64,000 nucleotides of DNA from Fictibacillus terranigra (GTDB lineage: Bacteria; Bacillota; Bacilli; Bacillales; Fictibacillaceae), in contig NZ_JAUHLN010000001.1 of NCBI RefSeq assembly GCF_030412265.1, forward strand, positions 992,001-1,056,000, given 5' to 3'. Shown here piece by piece: positions 7,855-15,338 of this stretch (position 1 is its first letter; each line of letters opens with the position of its first letter). The translations under genes and the position numbers were made by a program. Below the pieces are notes generated by a model, which saw only the letters and a program-made list of their open reading frames with translations, was not told the origin of the DNA and searched no databases.

Positions 7855-9006
7855 TTAAAATGAAAACTGAAGCTCAGGTACATATTGGTTCATATGTTTT
7901 TTTATTTCACGATATTGTTTCTGCTGTGTTTTTACGTCCTTCATCGGATGCACCTGCCATGATCGGTCCACCCAGGTTGGGAGAAATGAAGGATTTTCCA
8001 GCTCAATTTTAACGTTATTCCCCTTTTGAATTTTCTTCACCCTAATATCCATCATACCCCCAATGTTTTTATATGGGCCTGTCTGCCCGGAAAAAAAGTT
8101 GCCAAGAGAATAGGCTGCAAAAGCCCGCTCACCGTTCTTTTTCTTGATCCAGGAAACCGGCTGAAGAACATGAGGGTGATGACCGATGATGATATCTGCT
8201 CCTGAATCTGCTGCCACCTGCACAAGCTCTTTTTGTGACTCATTCGGCATCCGCTCGTACTCGTTTCCGAAGTGGAGGCTGATCACGACAACATCAGCGA
8301 TTTTTTTTGCTTTAAGAAGGTCGGCTTTCATGTTCTCCACATTGATCAGATTAACGAGATACGGTTTGTCCTTAGGCACAGGGATCCCGTTCGTTCCATA
8401 GGTATAGCTCAAGAAAGAAAAAATGATCTCATTCCGTTTCAGGATACGGATGATCTTTTGATCCTTGGATGATTGAAAAGCACCGGTATATGGCATTCCG
8501 ATCTCGTTCCAATGGTTGATCGCACTCAAAATCGCTTTTTCCCCGCGGTCCAGCGTATGATTGTTCGCAATGGTCACCAGATCCACACCGCTTTTCTTCA
8601 GCGCATCTCCAACCTCTTGTGGCGAATTAAAGGAAGGGTATGAAGATAGTCCAATTTTCTCCCCGCCGATCATCGTCTCCTGATTTGCCACTGTAATATC
8701 CGGGTTCTCCAAATACGGCTTTACCTCTTTCAGCATCGGATTAAAGTCATAGGAACCATCACGTTTCTTCGCTTTATCGTACACCCTGTCATGTATGAGG
8801 ATATCCCCGACTGCTCCGATGGTTGCCGTATGGACGGTTTCTTTGGGCTGTGCCTTTTTTGGCGGGTTTACGGCTTTTTTATTTTGCCTCTCGCTGCTTG
8901 CAGGCTCATGGCTGCTTTCCTCAGTCAGCTTATTTCTCAGGACCGGAATAAGTATTAAGAGCATGATGACCACACAGATGGTTGAAATAATCGTTATTTT
9001 TTTCAT
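7855..9006 (-). CDS. CapA-family (poly-gamma-glutamate synthesis) metallophosphatase-like protein
   Basis: 383 residues: an N-terminal signal anchor (about 1-25), a short charged/Pro linker, then a CapA/PgsA-type calcineurin-like domain. Visible motifs are AVGDILIHDRV, VANQET, TIANNHTLDRGE, ISLHFGNEYE and IIGHHPHVLQPV, the conserved Asp/Asn/His set of this family. Likely exposed outside the membrane. AGGAGG lies before the ATG. It stands alone, without capB/capC, so a role in poly-gamma-glutamate export is not shown; solitary CapA proteins are common in Bacillus. Confidence 0.88.
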   Translation of the reverse strand: MKKITIISTICVVIMLLILIPVLRNKLTEESSHEPASSERQNKKAVNPPKKAQPKETVHTATIGAVGDILIHDRVYDKAKKRDGSYDFNPMLKEVKPYLENPDITVANQETMIGGEKIGLSSYPSFNSPQEVGDALKKSGVDLVTIANNHTLDRGEKAILSAINHWNEIGMPYTGAFQSSKDQKIIRILKRNEIIFSFLSYTYGTNGIPVPKDKPYLVNLINVENMKADLLKAKKIADVVVISLHFGNEYERMPNESQKELVQVAADSGADIIIGHHPHVLQPVSWIKKKNGERAFAAYSLGNFFSGQTGPYKNIGGMMDIRVKKIQKGNNVKIELENPSFLPTWVDRSWQVHPMKDVKTQQKQYREIKKHMNQYVPELQFSF

Positions 9007-9073
9007 AGTAAGCGTTTTCCTCCTATCTCCATACTAGGTCATTTAGCAAGGAATTCAAGGGAAATTTGCGAAT

Positions 9074-9249
9074 GTTCTTTAAAACGGACGAAATGTTCTT
9101 TGAAAATAACGAAAGATTAAGAAAAAAGGCGATTGAAGAAGTTAACAAGGACGTTTGTACGTTAAAAAGAACAAATTTAACCAATTTTGCAGGTTTTTCA
9201 AATAGTAAAATCGTTCTATACTGAACACGAGTTGTTCGTTAATAAGAAC
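9074..9249 (+). promoter_or_regulatory. Cluster of SinR-type operator boxes upstream of tapA
   Basis: GTTCTTT occurs at 9074-9080 and 9095-9101 (21 bases apart), its complement AAAGAAC at 9166-9172, GTTCTAT at 9213-9219 overlapping a TATACT -10 (9217-9222), and TAAGAAC at 9243-9249 facing GTTCGTT. SinR of B. subtilis recognises GTTCTYT. Five matches ahead of the matrix operon, in a genome segment that also encodes SinR, make SinR repression very likely. Motif from established knowledge; occupancy is inferred. Confidence 0.75.
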
Positions 9250-9315
9250 GAAGTGGACACGAGCAGAGTCTAAGTCCTTAGTAAAAAAGGAGGGAGACAC
9301 ATCAGAAGCAAGCGA

Positions 9316-10134
9316 TTGAGAAAGTTCAGAAAGAAGCATTGGGTATATGTTTTAAGTTTACAAGCTGGCATTATATTTTATTCACTTATGTACTCCCTTT
9401 ACGGTCTGACCGGAACTACAAATGCCTACTTTAATGATACATCCAAAGTTAGCGGAACGATTATGGCAGGGACTTGGGAGACCGATGACGGGAAGTGGGA
9501 TAAAAGCTCACTGACCTTCCTATCGGCATCTAACGAAGCTTCATGCAGCAGTATTAGCGCTGTAATAGTAAACAAGGGTGAGAAGATGCAGGATCCTGTT
9601 AAATACGAAGTTTGGTGGGCTGAACAAGGATATCCGAAGGATGGCAGTAAAGTCGATACTGGAAAAATTGATGCGCTGACAAAGAACCAAAAAGAAACCC
9701 TTACATATTTGCCAACGAAAGATGGTGTTTATAAGTTTAAAGCATTCCAGAGACCAGGACATCCAGGTAAGGGAGAACTTTGGAGTGATGGAATTACAAT
9801 AACTGGGTGTAATCAACAAGATACAGATGAAGATAAAAGTAAGGATGGCAAAAAAGAAAATATAGTGAGCGAGAAAGAAAAGGAACAAAAACCAGCGTCT
9901 GGCGATTCAGGTAATGACAATACAGAGGAAAAACCGGCTGAAAAGCCTGCAGAAGTTAAGGATGAAACAAAAGAACCAGAGCCAGCACCAGATAGTAAAA
10001 CCAATGACGGTGAACAGGACAAAGAAGCTGTAAATAAAGACGCCGAAAAAGATGCCGAGCAAAATTCAATAGATCAAAAAATGACAGTTCCAGATTCAAA
10101 GAAGGGTGATAGTAATGAAGACAATCAAAGTTAA
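9316..10134 (+). CDS. tapA: TapA-like matrix fibre anchoring/assembly protein
   Basis: 272 residues from the TTG at 9316. Basic N-terminus, hydrophobic segment, then TTNAYFNDTS, a SipW-type processing region. The secreted domain has the TapA pattern (W..SSLTF, conserved Cys pair, GVYKFKAFQRPGHPG.GELWSDGITITGC), followed by a long acidic Glu/Lys/Pro/Asp tail, as in B. subtilis TapA. The TTG lacks a ribosome site at proper distance; AAGGAGGG is seven bases from an in-frame ATC at 9301, so translation may begin there (see findings). It overlaps sipW by 20 bases, implying coupling. Located first in tapA-sipW-tasA behind SinR boxes. Confidence 0.85.
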   Translation: MRKFRKKHWVYVLSLQAGIIFYSLMYSLYGLTGTTNAYFNDTSKVSGTIMAGTWETDDGKWDKSSLTFLSASNEASCSSISAVIVNKGEKMQDPVKYEVWWAEQGYPKDGSKVDTGKIDALTKNQKETLTYLPTKDGVYKFKAFQRPGHPGKGELWSDGITITGCNQQDTDEDKSKDGKKENIVSEKEKEQKPASGDSGNDNTEEKPAEKPAEVKDETKEPEPAPDSKTNDGEQDKEAVNKDAEKDAEQNSIDQKMTVPDSKKGDSNEDNQS

Positions 10135-10690
10135 AAAATGGCTTAGCAATATTGTTACAACTGTTTTATTTGCAACCTTGTTGTTTATGGCAGTTATAGT
10201 CATCTCGTCAAAAGCTTCAGGAGGAGATCCTAGTTTTCTCGGTTACCAGCTAAAAACAGTCCTATCCGGCTCCATGGAACCGCGAATCCACACAGGATCA
10301 ATCATTGCAGTTAAGCCTGGTGGTGACATGACCCGTTTTAAAAAGGGTGACGTCATAACCTTTAAGGCTTCTGAAAATAAATTGATTACCCACAGGATAA
10401 ACAAAGTGGAAGGCAGCGGATCAAATACCAGATACGTCACAAAGGGTGATAACAATGATGCCCCCGACCTGGAAACGGTACTTGCTAACAACGTAGTCGC
10501 AGAATACAAAGGGTTCACCGTTCCTTATGTGGGATACGGAATGGAGTTTGCACAATCCAAAAAAGGTACCACTTTATTGATGATCGTTCCCGGAATTCTC
10601 CTTCTTATCTACTCTGTGGTCACCATCTGGAAAGCCTTTCGGGAAATCGAAGTAACAAAAAAAGAAGAGACACCGCCAGTAAGCAATTAA
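10115..10690 (+). CDS. sipW: Signal peptidase I SipW (ER-type)
   Basis: 191-residue membrane signal peptidase dedicated to TasA/TapA-type precursors. Catalytic Ser lies in VLSGSMEPRI (about residue 51) and the general base is His in LITHRINKV rather than Lys, the mark of ER-type enzymes such as SipW. Hydrophobic segments lie at about 12-32 and 155-175. The ATG at 10115 follows AAGGGTG and lies inside the end of tapA. Neighbours encode both known substrates. Confidence 0.95.
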   Translation: MKTIKVKKWLSNIVTTVLFATLLFMAVIVISSKASGGDPSFLGYQLKTVLSGSMEPRIHTGSIIAVKPGGDMTRFKKGDVITFKASENKLITHRINKVEGSGSNTRYVTKGDNNDAPDLETVLANNVVAEYKGFTVPYVGYGMEFAQSKKGTTLLMIVPGILLLIYSVVTIWKAFREIEVTKKEETPPVSN

Positions 10691-10779
10691 CGGTTGCAAC
10701 TCTGCAGAGAAATCTCTTTGCAGGTTCAATATAAAACACTACATACCCATGGAAAATGGGGAAGGGGAGGAAGTTGAAC

Positions 10780-11376
10780 ATGAGTTTGAAAAAGAAATTA
10801 GGTTTAGGGGTAGCCTCAGCAGCATTAGGATTGTCTTTAGTAGGTGGAGGGACGTATGCATACTTTAGTGATTCAGCTAAAACAAATGGCACATTTGCAG
10901 CGGGAACATTGGATTTAAATGCTAATCCCACAACGATTATTAACGTAGATAAAATCAAACCTGGAGACACAATGCTTCGATCTTTCAAACTAGCGAATGC
11001 TGGAAATCTAGACATTGCGACTATTAACTTAGCTACAGATTATACAGTTAATGATGCTAAAGGTGACAATGCAGGAGAAGACTTTGGTAGCCATATCCGC
11101 GTTAACTTCTTGATAAATGCTGATAAGCTTGATGCCCCGATTTATTCAACTACACTTGCACAACTTAAAACATTGTCACCAGATGTAATAAAAGGCAACA
11201 TCTTTGGTGGCTGGTTAGCAGAAAGAGGCGGAAAACTTGCAGCTGGTACAGATGATACACTTTATGTACAATATGAGTTTGTTGAGAATGGTGCTGACCA
11301 AAACAAATTCCAAGGTGATTCTTTAACTCTTAATTGGACATTTGAAGGCAAGCAGGGTGCTGGCGTAGCAAAGTAA
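10780..11376 (+). CDS. tasA: TasA/camelysin-family matrix fibre protein
   Basis: 198 residues. SipW-type signal: LKKKLGLGVASAALGLSL followed by GGTYAYFSDSAKT with the YFSD processing site, then a camelysin/TasA domain (GTFAAGTLDL, IKPGDTMLRSFKLANAGNLDI, LTLNWTFEG). It is the main biofilm amyloid-like fibre protein in Bacillus; B. subtilis TasA is longer (261). GGGGAGG sits nine bases before the ATG at 10780, better than the upstream GTG/TTG options. Third gene of the operon, 89 bases after sipW, closed by a terminator. Confidence 0.92.
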   Translation: MSLKKKLGLGVASAALGLSLVGGGTYAYFSDSAKTNGTFAAGTLDLNANPTTIINVDKIKPGDTMLRSFKLANAGNLDIATINLATDYTVNDAKGDNAGEDFGSHIRVNFLINADKLDAPIYSTTLAQLKTLSPDVIKGNIFGGWLAERGGKLAAGTDDTLYVQYEFVENGADQNKFQGDSLTLNWTFEGKQGAGVAK

Positions 11377-11388
11377 TTTAAATTAAAA

Positions 11389-11418
11389 GGGAAGGTGGGG
11401 CATCCCACCTTTCTTTTA
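11389..11418 (+). terminator. Terminator of the tapA-sipW-tasA operon
   Basis: AAGGTGGG/CCCACCTT hairpin and TTCTTTT run, about 13 bases after the tasA stop. Confidence 0.8.
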
Positions 11419-11482
11419 TAGTATAGATGTTATGCGAGGAACAAAGTCAGACCTCCAATTTAAAAGCGAGGAGGTACAGATC

Positions 11483-12199
11483 ATGATATTTAACTCAAAT
11501 AAATTTAAAATTGTGTTTGTATATTCCATTTCACTGCTGCTTACCCTTATTGTTTTTTTTCCTTTTGGGAAAACAGATGCATCGAATACAACCTCAAAAA
11601 TAGATTTTGCAACCTCTCCAACCGAGTCTCTTTTTGATGTGAACAACATGAAACCCGGAGACTGGGCGACCAGAACATTAGTGGTAAAAAACAAAGGAAA
11701 TGTTCCTTTTACTTATAATACAAAATCCAATTACAAGAACGGTTCTAAAAAATTCTTTAATCAGCTTTTTCTTAAATTAAGTGATAAAAATGGAGTTGTT
11801 TATGAAGGAAAACTCAGCGGCTTCAAGAAACTACAACCGCGTAAACTACAACCACGAACAGAAGAACAACTAACAGCAACGATTTCATTTCCCTGGGAAT
11901 CCGGAAACGAATTTCAAGGATTGAAAACTGAATTTGAACTTGTACTATTGACATCAGACACTAATATCAATAACCCGCCAAGCAATCAAGATGACACCAC
12001 AACAGACAACAACACACCGCCGTCCAAACAAACTGATCCACCATCAAACAATACAACACCAGGCATTTCAACCTTGCCGAAAACCGGTGAAAGCAGTCCT
12101 TATCCTATCATGATTCTAGGCTTTTTCATCTTCTCATCAGGGTTAATTCTTCTGCTTGTGAAGAAGTCTGTAATCCCGAATCCTTTTAAAAGGGAGTAA
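11483..12199 (+). CDS. LPXTG-anchored TasA/camelysin-like protein
   Basis: 238 residues: N-terminal signal segment (about 7-33), a TasA/camelysin-like domain (KIDFATSPTESLFDVNNMKPGDWATRTLVVKNKGNVPF parallels the IKPGD..FKLANAGN stretch of TasA), an Asn/Pro/Thr-rich spacer (about 165-200), then the wall-sorting signal LPKTG at about 205, a hydrophobic span and a basic tail. So it is likely exported and covalently attached to peptidoglycan. GAGGAGG precedes the ATG at 11483. Only three bases separate it from the sortase gene, so the pair is an operon. Confidence 0.85.
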   Translation: MIFNSNKFKIVFVYSISLLLTLIVFFPFGKTDASNTTSKIDFATSPTESLFDVNNMKPGDWATRTLVVKNKGNVPFTYNTKSNYKNGSKKFFNQLFLKLSDKNGVVYEGKLSGFKKLQPRKLQPRTEEQLTATISFPWESGNEFQGLKTEFELVLLTSDTNINNPPSNQDDTTTDNNTPPSKQTDPPSNNTTPGISTLPKTGESSPYPIMILGFFIFSSGLILLLVKKSVIPNPFKRE

Positions 12200-12202
12200 G
12201 TT

Positions 12203-12826
12203 ATGAGGTGGCTAGCATATGTGCTGATCACTGCTGGAATCTTAACGATGTGTTATCCAAAGCTAAAGAGCTATTATTACACGAACCAGGAGAACCAATT
12301 ACTTAAGTCATGGAATCACCCGCCCAACGAACAAGCAAAGGACAACTACAAAAAGTTAAATCAAGTTTTCACTGAAACAGAAAAACCTGTGAACCCCTCC
12401 ATGAGAAGTCCACAGCCCAACCGTTTACTTGGAACACTGGAGATCAAAAGAATTCACCTCCGTTTACCGATTCTGGAAGGTGCCAGTCTGGCCAATTTGA
12501 AAATTGCCGCTGGACATATCTCCGGCACCTCTGCCATCGGTGAAAACGGAAATGCGGCCATTGCTGCCCATAGAAGCTATACGTATGGTAAACAGTTTAA
12601 TAGATTGACGGAAGTGAAAATGGGAGATTTCATCACCATTGCAACAAAAGAAAAAGCCCTCACGTATCGGATGTTCGCTAAAGATATCGTCAAACCGACT
12701 GATCTGTCTGTATTACATAGTAAAACAAACGAAAACATCATCACTTTAATTACCTGTCATCCCTTCAAAAACCCGACACACCGGTATATTGTGAAGGCTA
12801 AGTTAATAAAGATTGTTAACCAGTAA
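12203..12826 (+). CDS. Class D-type sortase
   Basis: 207-residue membrane-tethered transpeptidase. N-terminal anchor (about 3-20), then the sortase fold with catalytic His in AAHRSYTYG, Cys in TLITCHPF and Arg in THRYIV, in the order of sortases. The TLITC motif and short length suit class D/E-type enzymes. Translation starts at the ATG after AAGGGAG, which overlaps the end of the LPXTG gene, implying coupled expression; the neighbouring LPKTG protein is the obvious substrate (inference). Confidence 0.9.
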   Translation: MRWLAYVLITAGILTMCYPKLKSYYYTNQENQLLKSWNHPPNEQAKDNYKKLNQVFTETEKPVNPSMRSPQPNRLLGTLEIKRIHLRLPILEGASLANLKIAAGHISGTSAIGENGNAAIAAHRSYTYGKQFNRLTEVKMGDFITIATKEKALTYRMFAKDIVKPTDLSVLHSKTNENIITLITCHPFKNPTHRYIVKAKLIKIVNQ

Positions 12827-12914
12827 CGGAAGCAAAATGGGTATCCATCAAGAGGAGACTCCGTTGTTACACCTATAAACGCTGGAAACAGCAGCCAAAG
12901 GATGATGCAGAGAA

Positions 12915-13154
12915 ATGATACGGCTCGAAAGTGGAATCTATTTAAGTGAAGTGGCTGGAAATAAAGTGAAGGTGATTTACTGTGGAAAAAACGTATGTGA
13001 ATTATATATTAATAATGAATTTAAGGGAAGAGCACCTTTTGATTATGTGAGAGAGCGATTGATGATATGGGAAAACAAGAAGGACCTGCTTACAGCTTAT
13101 ATTATACCTTATCCATTTAAGCAACTCGTTCCACTCATCGATGTTTATGTATAA
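12915..13154 (+). CDS. Hypothetical protein, 79 aa
   Basis: Small protein with alternating hydrophobic strands (IYLSEVAGNKVKVIYC, VCELYINNEFKG), suggesting a compact beta-rich fold, and an aromatic C-terminus. AAAGGATG lies upstream with long spacing. It lies between the sortase and sinR and converges on sinR through a shared terminator. No family recognised. Confidence 0.5.
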   Translation: MIRLESGIYLSEVAGNKVKVIYCGKNVCELYINNEFKGRAPFDYVRERLMIWENKKDLLTAYIIPYPFKQLVPLIDVYV

Positions 13155-13188
13155 AAAACCGGAGTCCATCCAGACGCCGGTTTAACTT
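13154..13188. terminator. Bidirectional terminator between hypothetical gene and sinR
   Basis: AAACCGG (13156-13162) and CCGGTTT (13177-13183), with GTC/GAC extending the stem; overlaps the sinR stop codon. Confidence 0.75.
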
Positions 13189-13511
13189 TGGTTCTTATTT
13201 TTCCATTTGTTGAATTCAAGGAATTCTTTGAATTGGTCTTTGCTGACACCAGACTGCATAGCTTCCTTTACGAGCTCTGCCCATTCATAATCCAGCTCCG
13301 CCTCATTGACCTCAGCTTTTTCATTCAGCAATTTTTCAACAGGAATATCCAGGACGGCGGCCAGCTTTTCGAGCAGCTGTACAGAAGGATTGGTTTGTAT
13401 GTTTCGCTCAAGGGAGCTGAGGTAGGATTTGGCGATACCTGCTCGTTCTGCTAGTGCGGATAGAGATAGACCTTTTTCTTTTCGATATTTTTTCACAAGT
13501 TCACCAATCAT
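13182..13511 (-). CDS. sinR: Biofilm master repressor SinR
   Basis: 109 residues. N-terminal XRE-type HTH (IGELVKKYRKEKGLSLSALA, then AGIAKSYLSSLERNIQTNPS) followed by a linker and the C-terminal SinI-interaction hook (DYEWAELVKEAMQSGVSKDQFKEFLEFNKW). Length and layout equal B. subtilis SinR (111 aa). DNA-binding repressor of matrix genes, controlled by sequestration with SinI. A ribosome site AGAGGGATC precedes the ATG. It follows sinI with an 80-base gap and a hairpin in between. GTTCTTT-type boxes ahead of tapA are its presumed sites. Confidence 0.97.
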   Translation of the reverse strand: MIGELVKKYRKEKGLSLSALAERAGIAKSYLSSLERNIQTNPSVQLLEKLAAVLDIPVEKLLNEKAEVNEAELDYEWAELVKEAMQSGVSKDQFKEFLEFNKWKNKNQS

Positions 13512-13578
13512 GATGATCCCTCTTTTTTACTCCAAATTTGATTTCATTATACATTTATGGACTATAGGCTGTAAATAG

Positions 13579-13609
13579 AGCAAAAGCGACATCACCCTGA
13601 TGTCGCTTT
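13579..13609 (-). terminator. Hairpin terminator/attenuator between sinI and sinR
   Basis: Perfect 12-base stem AAAGCGACATCA/TGATGTCGCTTT with a 3-base loop, overlapping the sinI stop, followed on the minus strand by a short TTTTG run. It could end part of the sinI transcript, giving unequal SinI and SinR levels, or protect the sinI mRNA. Confidence 0.65.
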
Positions 13610-13747
13610 AACTAAAGGCATATTTTGTTGTATGTAGGATTCCTGCAGATACTTTCGTACTTCCTCCAGGCTTAATCCTAATTTTTTAGCTTGTAAAATC
13701 AAAACTACCCATTCTTGATCAAGATGTGTTTCGTTTAGGTTTTGCAT
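13592..13747 (-). CDS. sinI: SinR antagonist SinI
   Basis: 51 residues, MQNLNETHLDQEWVVLILQA followed by KKLGLSLEEVRKYLQES. The LDQEWV..I..AK...S.EE.RKYL pattern is the SinI dimerisation domain that binds SinR one-to-one and releases it from DNA (B. subtilis SinI is 57 aa). GGAGGG lies six to seven bases before the ATG. The leader carries a c-di-GMP-I aptamer whose 5' flank can pair with this GGAGGG, and a Spo0A-like box upstream. Precedes sinR in the same orientation. Confidence 0.95.
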   Translation of the reverse strand: MQNLNETHLDQEWVVLILQAKKLGLSLEEVRKYLQESYIQQNMPLVKATSG

Positions 13748-13776
13748 GTTTCCCTCCTGAAATTGGTGGTTTTCTA

Positions 13777-13872
13777 GGTAATCCAGCCGACATAGTTATT
13801 TCCCTTAGACCTGTGATTTTGCGTCCATGCTTTTCAGCCATGTTTGCCCTTTAACTGGAGGGTGGCGTTACC
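13777..13872 (-). promoter_or_regulatory. c-di-GMP-I (GEMM-I) riboswitch in the sinI leader
   Basis: On the minus strand the leader contains every conserved block of GEMM-I. AAAGGGCAAAC is followed by a hairpin with a GAAA tetraloop (CAUG-G-CU/AGCAUG), GGACGCAAA, then ACAGGUCUAAGG with a second arm ending CUAUGUCGGCUGG, matching the tetraloop-receptor CUAAG/UAUG pair. The closing stem is UCCAG/CUGGA. The G in GGGCAAAC fits c-di-GMP rather than cGAMP selectivity. The 3' end is 29 bases before the sinI ATG. CCCUCC, just 5' of and overlapping the closing stem, is exactly complementary to the sinI GGAGGG, so ligand binding would be expected to free the ribosome site (ON switch, inference). Confidence 0.9.
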
Positions 13873-13928
13873 GACAGGCAGTTGATGATACAAATTTAAC
13901 CAATTCATAGTGCTTAATTCACATTTTT

Positions 13929-13962
13929 ATTATAGGATGTTATTCTCTAGTAATATGTCGTA
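13929..13962 (-). promoter_or_regulatory. sinI promoter with Spo0A-like box over the -35
   Basis: Perfect TATAAT -10 at 13929-13934 (minus strand). No good -35 lies at the right distance; instead TACGACATA at 13954-13962 resembles the 0A box (TTCGACAAA, 7 of 9). A 0A box replacing the -35 is the arrangement of Spo0A-activated sigma-A promoters, including B. subtilis sinI. The start would fall about 50 bases upstream of the aptamer. Confidence 0.55.
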
Positions 13963-13996
13963 ATTTGCCTGTTATGTAATTGTAATATAACAGTAA

Positions 13997-14039
13997 AGAA
14001 ACCGCTTACATTGATAGTTTGCTCCCAGTTGTTTAATAT
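13997..14039 (+). promoter_or_regulatory. kynU promoter with upstream cre site
   Basis: TTGATA (14011-14016), 17 bases, TAATAT (14034-14039) form a sigma-A promoter. The 15-mer at 13997-14011 on the minus strand reads ATGTAAGCGGTTTCT, a full match to the CcpA cre consensus WTGNAANCGNWNNCW. Lying directly upstream of the -35, it could activate or repress under CcpA control. Confidence 0.65.
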
Positions 14040-14072
14040 AAAATAATAAAACAGAATAGGAGCGAAGCGTTG

Positions 14073-15338
14073 ATGGATAAAGAGAAATGGAAAGAATTGG
14101 ACAGTAAGGATCCATTGCATCATCTTAAAAGTGAATTTTATACCCATCAAAACGTTCTATATTTAGATGGAAATTCGTTGGGGCTTCTGTCGAAAAGAGC
14201 AGAGAAAACACTGATGGAGTCGTTAAAAGATTGGAGAGATTTCGGAATTGACGGCTGGATGAACGGAAAACATCCGTGGTTTACGTTAAGTGAAGCGCTT
14301 GGGGAAAAAATCGCGCCCTTAATTGGCGCTTACCATGATGAAGTGATTGTTACTGGTTCAACAACAGTCAACCTCCATCAGATGGCCTCCACTTTTTTCA
14401 AGCCGTCAGCAACACGAAAGAAAATATTGGCAGATGAATTAACGTTTCCATCCGATATTTATGCTTTGAAAAGCCAGCTGTCATTGCTAGATCTGAATCC
14501 CGGCCAGCATTTAATCAGAGTGAAAAGCCGAGACGGAAGATTAATTGAGGAAGAAGATATTATTGATGCAATGACAGATGAGATTGCGCTCATTGTGCTG
14601 CCCTCTGTTTTGTATCGAAGCGGCCAGCTTCTCGATATAAAACGTTTAACAGAGGAAGCACATCAGCGTGGAATACTCATCGGGTTCGACTTATGCCATT
14701 CCATTGGTGCTGTTCCTCATCAGCTGTCAGAGTGGGAAGTGGATTTTGCGTTCTGGTGCAATTATAAATACCTCAATGCTGGACCAGGAAGTGTGGCAGG
14801 ATTGTACGTTAATCGAAAGCATTTTGGAAAGGAGCCTGGCCTTGCCGGCTGGTTTGGTTCGAATAAAGAAAAGCAGTTTGATATGGATCACGATTTTATT
14901 GCAGCTGAGTCTGCAGGTGCCTATCAGATCGGAACGCCTCATGTTTTAAGTATGGCTCCATTAATCGGGTCGCTCGAAATTTTTGCTGAGGCCGGCATGG
15001 ATCGGCTGAGAGAAAAATCTCTTAAGCTGACAAACTATATGATGGAACTGATTGAAACAGAGCTTTCGGGTTTTGGTTTTTCCATTGGGAACCCAAAAGA
15101 TGACGATCGGAGGGGAGGACATGTGTGCCTCGAGCATGAGGAGGCAGCCAGGATCTGCAAAAGTTTAAAAGAAAACGGAATTGTGCCTGATTTCCGGGCA
15201 CCGAATGTGATCCGCCTCGCACCTGTAGCGCTCTACACTTCATTTGAAGATGTCCATTCAGCTGTTCATCGGTTAAAGAAAATTATGAAAGAGAAACAGT
15301 ATGAAAAATTTTCAAACGTACGAGAGGTGATCGCTTAA
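14073..15338 (+). CDS. kynU: Kynureninase
   Basis: PLP enzyme cleaving kynurenine to anthranilate and alanine in tryptophan catabolism. About 421 residues, aligned to the family from [15 protein letters not shown] onward; the PLP-lysine motif is [13 protein letters not shown], with [12 protein letters not shown] upstream and [10 protein letters not shown] late. Start is the ATG at 14073 or the adjacent TTG at 14070, after AGGAG. Its stop overlaps the kynB start by one base (TAATG), so they are an operon. No tryptophan dioxygenase gene is in the window. Confidence 0.96.
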   Translation: MDKEKWKELDSKDPLHHLKSEFYTHQNVLYLDGNSLGLLSKRAEKTLMESLKDWRDFGIDGWMNGKHPWFTLSEALGEKIAPLIGAYHDEVIVTGSTTVNLHQMASTFFKPSATRKKILADELTFPSDIYALKSQLSLLDLNPGQHLIRVKSRDGRLIEEEDIIDAMTDEIALIVLPSVLYRSGQLLDIKRLTEEAHQRGILIGFDLCHSIGAVPHQLSEWEVDFAFWCNYKYLNAGPGSVAGLYVNRKHFGKEPGLAGWFGSNKEKQFDMDHDFIAAESAGAYQIGTPHVLSMAPLIGSLEIFAEAGMDRLREKSLKLTNYMMELIETELSGFGFSIGNPKDDDRRGGHVCLEHEEAARICKSLKENGIVPDFRAPNVIRLAPVALYTSFEDVHSAVHRLKKIMKEKQYEKFSNVREVIA

